32,188 nt of DNA from Stramenopiles sp. TOSAG23-3 (lineage: Eukaryota > Sar), in the NCBI GenBank assembly GCA_900128585.1, contig LT642218.1, positions 1-32,188 on the forward strand. Direction: 5' to 3'. Below the pieces are notes generated by a model, which searched no databases, had not been told where the DNA came from, and saw only the letters and a program-made list of their open reading frames with translations. Shown in pieces: positions 27,130 through 32,188 of this stretch. Position 1 is the stretch's first letter. Every line of letters starts with the position of its first letter. A program made the position numbers and the translations under genes.

Positions 27130-29020
27130 TCATACCAACGAGGATCCTCGACGGGCGTTTTTGCCCTTCTTCTTGTTTTTCTTTTTTTTCTTTCCAGAGT
27201 TCCCATTAGACGCCTCTTCATCTTCCAACCTGCCAGATACGTTGTCCTCGACAGCTGTTGACGATTTGCCTCCTGCAGATGCACCTTCGTGGGTTTGGAA
27301 ATACGACAGAAAGTTCTCCCACTCAATTTCTCGATGGCCATCTTTATCCATACTTTGAAACACAACTTCAAATTTATCGCGTGTGACACCTTCGTGAACA
27401 TGCTGGGCTAAATCAAACTGTTTTGCAACGTCCTTACTTTCACGCAAGGCAATTAGGAACTCAATTGGTGTCAACGAACCATCATGGTTTTTGTCCATTA
27501 TGTCGAACAAGCGTTTGATAGATGCATCTCTACTGCTATGGTATAAATCAGTGGCTACGTCAGCAAATCATAGATTCGGGGTGGTGATGAAAGATATTTG
27601 ATGATAAGACTTACCTTGAATTGCCCGGCGACGAAGCAGGGCTGCCATTCTGAGCACTTACCTCTATTGCTTCGCCCAAGTTAGTTGGTACAAGCGCGGA
27701 GGTTCCGTGCGATGATCCTGGTGATTTCTTTGCTTTTGGGCTCACAATATTTTTGGAATGACTGGATGAAGATTCCACCATCGGGGAAGTATCCGAACTA
27801 GCTGCTTGCGGTGAATTGGGGCGGGGGAAACGAGGCTTGGGGGACACCGGCACAACCGATTTTCGACGCTGCATTGTCCCTGGGGGTGCTTTGCTCACTT
27901 GGGACGGTGAAAACGTACACTCCCGTAAACCCTGATCTTCCAACCTAGAATTCGCAAGGGACTTGTAATCTGGCGCGGCAAGCCTCTTTTTTGTTTTTGC
28001 AACGCCAGATTCGTACAACCGGTTGAAAAACTTTAGCTGCTCTCCTTCGCTGGTTACGACCTTGCTTTTGATGGGACCAATATTTTTCTCCTCCTCCTCA
28101 GTCTTCTTCCTTCGTTCCAACATTGCCACGCCTTGATTGTACAGCCTTTCGCTCGCCGGCGTTGTGTCCTCCACTGCAGCATCACTCTGTTCTTTCTTCT
28201 GCTTCCCAGACGATGGCTTCGATATGGCCGGGGAAAAGGTGCACTCTGCCATCGTGTTGTCCACCAGGGCCTTTCTCTTTTCATCCAACTTTTTTTCATT
28301 CGCTTTGGCGTCGGAATATAGTCGTGCATAGACGCCCGACACGCTATTTTTTTGGGCCATCTTTTCCGATTTTGTATCCAAAACGGGCGAAAAAGTACAG
28401 TCTCTTACTTCGTTCTCCATTTTGCGTTGCTCCAATTGCATTTGTTTCTTTTTCAAACTATCTGGGTCATACAGTCTATTCCGAGATTTTGCGACTTTCT
28501 TATTTAACTTAGGGGTAAACGTACAACCCCGAAGACCCTCCATTTTCTCTCGTTCTTTTTTTCGGCGTTGGGACGCAGTGGCCTGGCTAAACAGGCGCTC
28601 CCCGGGTGAGCCCTTGATTTTCGATTTGTACCGGCTTCCCTTCGTAGAAAGCTTCGGTTGAAACGTGCAGTTCCGTGGCCTCGCGGCTATGGTTGCCTTT
28701 TTCTTCTTTTGGGACATTGTCGCTTGAATATGCAGCCGTTCAAACCTGTTGGTTGCCCTCGACAACGTCGTTGCTCCGTCGCTATCGTCAGTGGACCCTT
28801 TCCCACGGCGCTTCTTCAAAGGCTTGGTGAATTTCTCCGGCCGAAACGTCAACCCTGTCTGCGACTTTTGCTTTCGTCGCGTTTCCATCCTCTCTTTGCG
28901 GAGTTTTGCATCGTCGTACAGAGAGTGCAACCGTGCCATGTTTGCGGTCTTCTTCGGTTTTGAAGCCGAAACGCCCCCGCCGCCGCCCTGCTCCGCTTGC
29001 TGAACCGCCAAGGACGCCAT
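27130..29020 (-). CDS. RLY/CTFxP-repeat protein with spliced-on EF-hand terminal exon (two exons)
   Basis: Exon 1 (29020-27615) encodes seven loose repeats, each about 35 residues: RLY or RLF/RLH, a charged helix rich in Lys/Arg/Glu, then CTFxPxL (repeats near 31, 95, 141, 181, 232, 291 and 334; the sixth lacks the CTF part). A Ser/Pro-rich stretch follows (380-468). The apparent stop TAA at 27611-27613 lies inside a perfect donor, AAG/GTAAGT. Splicing to 27535 (or 27532) joins in frame to exon 2 (to 27130), giving 603 residues. Exon 2 carries a canonical EF-hand loop (483-494, DKNHDGSLTPIE), a degenerate second loop, and a lysine-rich tail instead of a membrane segment. Repeats of this kind occur in uncharacterised protist proteins, some probably cytoskeletal; the function is unknown. 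Without splicing exon 1 would encode 469 residues. Confidence 0.78.
27201..27539. repeat. Duplicated segment, paralogous to about 18392-18735
   Basis: The two segments align almost without gaps on the DNA level. At the protein level, 91 of 110 residues are identical across the EF-hand region (by-eye count). Similarity stops at the splice acceptor on one side and just before the differing C-terminal tails on the other, then resumes patchily in the 3' flank. Confidence 0.9.
27536..27614 (-). other. Spliceosomal intron, 79 nt (or 82 nt)
   Basis: Donor GTAAGT at 27614-27609, branch-point-like TGCTGAC about 30 nt before the acceptor, and acceptor TAG at 27538-27536 followed at once by a second CAG (27535-27533). 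Both acceptors keep the frame. Splicing is inferred from these signals and from the phase match between the two coding blocks. Confidence 0.75.
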
Positions 29021-29597
29021 TGTACCGAGGAAACTCTTCGACTTGACTAATCCACAATATTATATCCAATGGGTTGGCGGTAACAAAATAGTTAAGCTAT
29101 TTGGGAAGAAATGGAAAGTATCGCGTATTCTTTATCCCTTTTTAGTTTGAAAAGGTCGTTGTACACATTAACTTGTGAACAATGTGTCGTTATCCTAATG
29201 GATGCAAAGAAGAATGTTGTTGTGTTGCACTTTTGTTGTTGGTGGTGGTAGATGACTTACTTACTACTACCAGGTAATAGTTCGCCTATATTTTTTTAAT
29301 ATAATATATTACCTTTTTTTATACCTTCTTCCTTCCTCTACCAGGTTATAAATAGGGCCGCCCGTCAAGTTAAAAATAAAAAAAGTACTAACGTCTTCAT
29401 TCTTCATCCAAGTATTAATAATAATAATAATAATAGTATTATCAAATAAAATATATATATGTAATATTAATACAAATGGTTCGTATACTTTATATTATAT
29501 TACCTATATGATATGGATGGTGTTGATATGTACAAAACAAATCTGAAAACTAATTAATCAGCAGATGGGCAAGGGAACTTTGCAATCTACCAGCCTG
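29021..29597. other. AT-rich spacer between two minus-strand genes
   Basis: About 580 bp holding the promoter of the RLY-repeat gene and the 3' UTR of the CFAP20DC-like gene. It has an ATA/TAA run (29414-29435). No RNA gene was recognised. Confidence 0.6.
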
Positions 29598-31742
29598 CTA
29601 CTGCTGAATTTCATAATAGCGCCCGGTGGAAGGGTCAAAGTAACACGCCAAGACACTATCGTATATTAACTCAACGGAGTGGTCTTTCTTTTCGGTTTCG
29701 CATGGGACGTGCTCGGCTGCCTCCACGTCATCACCGTCTTCCACATCGACTTCATTGTCGTCAGCAGCGTCTGCTTCCCCCTGCAGGGCTTCTTCTTCGT
29801 CCCCAAACTCCTCTAAATAAGCTTCCTCTAGCTCCATCAATTTCCTGCGCTTTTCATCCAACAAAAGCTGTTTCGCCACCAGCTCGTCGTTTTCAGGGAC
29901 GGCGTCCTGCTGGGAATCAACCTCCTCGTGGTCGACAGAACCGAGCTCGACATCAACATCGTCCAGGACCCCTTCGTGCCGTTCGATATTGGCCAGGGGC
30001 ATATCCAATTCGTCATTTCCGACGATTGTCGAAAGTACCAGTTCATCGTCATCGTCGTACATGGAATCCCCTGAATCATATTGCTTTATCGACTCCAAGT
30101 CCTCTACTGCCATGTCATTCTGCGGTACGGCTTCGCCCTCAAACGATAGTGCGGATTCGTCTAGGTTTTGGGAAAGTTGCTCCGAACTCTGCCTTACAAA
30201 AAGTGCCGCCTCATCTTCTTCCCGGTTTTCACGGGAGTCGGTATTTGCCATTGTTATGTTGTCGTCTTCCTCATACAGCGATACGTGCTGGCGCAAGGAT
30301 CGCAGGGACGTACCATCAACGAATGGCTGATCGTTCTCTAGTCTAGGATCGCCTCCATCGTCCGAAAATCCTTCCGATTCGGACATCGCCCCCTGGGCCT
30401 TTTCTTCCGGGTGAAATGCGACAGCCGAAGTGGCACCGAAATACTCAATGTCGTTTTCATCCTGCTGGCCACCCAATCGGCAACCCGATTCAAAAGATTC
30501 TTCAAGGGTTTGTGCCTTCTGCGGGGAACCCGGTGGCGTGGCAACCACTTCCAGTGCTTGAGACATGGGCGTGCGTTTTGGCGCGGGCGTTAGGTGCGGC
30601 GTGGTCGGGGTCATCGAGGGGCTCGTGACCGGGTATGCAACACGTGGAAGAGAGGGACTCGTCCCGCTCGTCCGTGTATTTTTCGGCTTGCGCAACATCG
30701 GGGCCGGAACTTTGTTCATGTACTTTTCTTGAAAATTGTTTGGCATTATTTTCATCGCGCGCAGGGGGGAAGGCACTTGCTTCCATGCAGACTTGACCGG
30801 GCGGGGCGGGGTGGTGGAGCCACCAGGGGTCGGCGCCGCGTGGCGTTGTCGAGGCTCCGGGGTGTATCGCGTTCCGAACGCAAGAGATGGGGATGGCATA
30901 ATTTTCTTCATCGGGGTTCTGTTGGGGTTGGAGCGAACGGACGTAGGCGTACCGTGGTGTCCAGGAGATTGCCGCCGATCAGGCTGCTGCGCAGGCGAAC
31001 GGCCAACTCGGGGCCGTCGCGCGGAAGTTGGAACCTTTTCATCGAACCTCAAATCATTGTTTTCCGCGATGTACGCCATGTCCAGCGATGGCTCTATCGG
31101 CCGATGGCTTTCGAGCACGGAGGCGTTGTACAACCAATAAAGGCAGTTGACACCACTTGCAAAAGCCAACGGTGTCGGTATTCCTGCCAGGCCATGGGGG
31201 TTTGTGCGGACCGTAAATATATTTCGCAATTTGCACACCGAGTGCACGGTAATATTATCGCAAACTCTGAAGGAGCTGCCGCCGGTATCATCTTCAAAGC
31301 ACTCGTTCGTGATGCTCAGCATGTCGACCACTAGATTGGTCCACTTTCCCCTCTCTAACCCGTGCAGGGGAATTTGCGCGTGCAGCTCCCCGTACAACTC
31401 TTCCTTAAACGCGGTCGAAAACACGAGGCGTCTTCGCGTGAGCTTGTCATCCGATATGATGATTTCTGTCGTAAACGGGCGGCCTCTGGGAACAAAGATC
31501 TGCATGACCAAGAACGGGCGGGACGGCGTAAGTCCCAAACTGGCGTTTTTTTTCTTTGGCAGGAGGACAGAGGTGGACCGCCCGCCAGAGAGTGTCAGCA
31601 CGTATCCTTTCGCGGACCGGTCGTAAACCCTGGTGACGGCACCTTTGGCACAACAGCGGTCCAGGGGTCGACTCCCGGAGGACTTGAAGACCACCTCGAA
31701 GGGTTTCTTGGCACTTGTGCCTACCATTTGTGGAGCATACAT
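29598..31742 (-). CDS. CFAP20DC: CFAP20-domain protein, CFAP20DC (C3orf67)-like
   Basis: The N-terminal ~185 residues form a CFAP20/DUF667 domain, the fold of the ciliary inner-junction protein CFAP20. Recognisable blocks: FEVVFKSSGSRPLD, GYVLTLSGG, LGLTPSRPFLVMQIFVPRG, FTTEIIISDDKLTRRRLVFST, LHAQIPL, GKWTNLVVDM and VCKLRNIFTVRTNP. A long Ser/Pro/Thr-rich, then acidic, disordered region follows. The last 20 residues (LIYDSVLACYFDPSTGRYYE) match the short C-terminal motif of vertebrate CFAP20DC, so both ends support orthology and not just domain sharing. Start: ATG at 31742; a second ATG at 31727 would give a slightly shorter N-terminus. No introns. A role at the cilium or basal body is likely by homology but is not shown by the sequence. 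Confidence 0.88.
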   Translation of the reverse strand: MYAPQMVGTSAKKPFEVVFKSSGSRPLDRCCAKGAVTRVYDRSAKGYVLTLSGGRSTSVLLPKKKNASLGLTPSRPFLVMQIFVPRGRPFTTEIIISDDKLTRRRLVFSTAFKEELYGELHAQIPLHGLERGKWTNLVVDMLSITNECFEDDTGGSSFRVCDNITVHSVCKLRNIFTVRTNPHGLAGIPTPLAFASGVNCLYWLYNASVLESHRPIEPSLDMAYIAENNDLRFDEKVPTSARRPRVGRSPAQQPDRRQSPGHHGTPTSVRSNPNRTPMKKIMPSPSLAFGTRYTPEPRQRHAAPTPGGSTTPPRPVKSAWKQVPSPLRAMKIMPNNFQEKYMNKVPAPMLRKPKNTRTSGTSPSLPRVAYPVTSPSMTPTTPHLTPAPKRTPMSQALEVVATPPGSPQKAQTLEESFESGCRLGGQQDENDIEYFGATSAVAFHPEEKAQGAMSESEGFSDDGGDPRLENDQPFVDGTSLRSLRQHVSLYEEDDNITMANTDSRENREEDEAALFVRQSSEQLSQNLDESALSFEGEAVPQNDMAVEDLESIKQYDSGDSMYDDDDELVLSTIVGNDELDMPLANIERHEGVLDDVDVELGSVDHEEVDSQQDAVPENDELVAKQLLLDEKRRKLMELEEAYLEEFGDEEEALQGEADAADDNEVDVEDGDDVEAAEHVPCETEKKDHSVELIYDSVLACYFDPSTGRYYEIQQ

Positions 31743-32188
31743 ATTTCAAACCAGGAAACGAACGTGGGTTCCTTTTAATATCTGTATGGTATAAAATCTA
31801 CCTTTTCTCCCTATCTTTTCTGCTTTTTAGCTTATTGTTGCGATGGTATTTTCCTTTGGTTAAACTATTACTTTTATTACACTTATATCCCTTTCTTTCG
31901 AAAATGTTGTAGTAAAAGTGTTTCCTACAATTCAAGAGGTGTAGGTTGGTTGAATGGGAGGATGAGTCTTCTTCCGCCCTGCTGTTGCTTCCTTTTTAAA
32001 TTCACTCAATCATCACTAACTCACCTTTTCAAAAATATTATTATTGGTAAATAATATATTATAATTACAACAACACAGCATCAAGAAAAGGAAGGAAAAA
32101 ATACTGAAGAAGAAAAAAAGAAAAATTTGAAATGAATCTAGCAAAAAGAAGAAGAGGAAGAAGAAGAAGGAGATTCTAATGTTATACT
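31743..32188. other. AT-rich region to window end
   Basis: Upstream of the CFAP20DC-like gene, running to the window edge. It ends in a purine-rich GAA run (32143-32172). No gene was recognised; a neighbour may begin beyond the edge. Confidence 0.5.

Noticed and set aside
27033-27401. Minus-strand frame of 122 residues over the EF-hand exon
   Set aside because: It is in a different frame from the EF-hand; a similar shadow exists at 18299-18592 because the DNA is duplicated.
27130-27510. EF-hand segment as a stand-alone gene or a dead pseudogene
   Set aside because: Its first codon in the open frame is TTG, with no good ATG start, but it fits in phase to the upstream exon through strong splice signals. 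It also has no frameshift or stop.
29347-29354. TATAAATA on the plus strand as a TATA box
   Set aside because: No plus-strand gene follows; such strings are expected often in this AT-rich spacer.
30594-31334. Long plus-strand frame (246 residues) inside the CFAP20DC-like gene
   Set aside because: It lies fully antisense to a conserved domain and gives an Arg-rich sequence without motifs.

Overview
The window is nuclear DNA from a flagellated, intron-poor unicellular eukaryote. Typical eukaryotic genes (ATAD3, DYRK1-type kinase, TIPIN/Swi3, HIG1, axonemal dynein intermediate chain 2, CFAP20DC-like) sit as long uninterrupted reading frames, on both strands, separated by very AT-rich DNA full of trinucleotide microsatellites. 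The front-end desaturase with fused cytochrome b5, the ciliary genes and the low intron number would suit a protist or alga, perhaps a stramenopile, but the sequence does not settle the lineage. There are no operons, ribosome-binding sites or bacterial features, and I see no tRNA or rRNA gene.

Layout, left to right: a 5'-incomplete ATAD3-like mitochondrial AAA+ ATPase (+); an AIFM2/FSP1-like FAD/NAD oxidoreductase (-); a small Ser/Thr-Pro-rich basic protein of unknown function (+); a TIPIN/Swi3 replication-fork protection protein (-); outer-arm dynein intermediate chain 2, DNAI2 (+); a HIG1-domain mitochondrial protein (+); a DYRK1-type kinase (-); a 2.9 kb AT-rich gap holding a strong 158-bp inverted repeat; a four-TM MARVEL-like protein with a C-terminal SH3 domain (+); a 1,023-residue coiled-coil, EF-hand, tail-anchored protein (-); a cytochrome b5-fused front-end desaturase of the sphingolipid delta-8/fatty-acid type (+); a secreted or ER-type DnaJ-like protein with zinc finger and C-terminal domains but no J domain (+); a two-exon gene encoding an RLY/CTFxP-repeat protein whose second exon is an EF-hand segment (-); and a CFAP20DC-like ciliary protein (-).

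The most interesting feature is the two-exon gene at 27130-29020. Its first exon ends in a perfect donor that contains the apparent stop codon. Splicing 79 or 82 nt joins it in frame to an EF-hand exon that is a recent, about 83% identical (protein level) copy of the 3' end of the coiled-coil gene 8.8 kb away. The splice acceptor (tandem TAGCAG) comes from two serine codons of the donor gene. The 3' flanks of both copies also share an exact 21-nt motif (five copies in all). This looks like a DNA-level segmental duplication that gave an unrelated gene a new terminal exon.

Three or four genes point to the cilium (DNAI2, CFAP20DC-like, possibly the RLY-repeat protein and the coiled-coil EF-hand protein), two or three to mitochondria (ATAD3, HIG1, perhaps the FSP1-like enzyme). 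The rest look like unrelated housekeeping genes, as expected in a eukaryotic chromosome.
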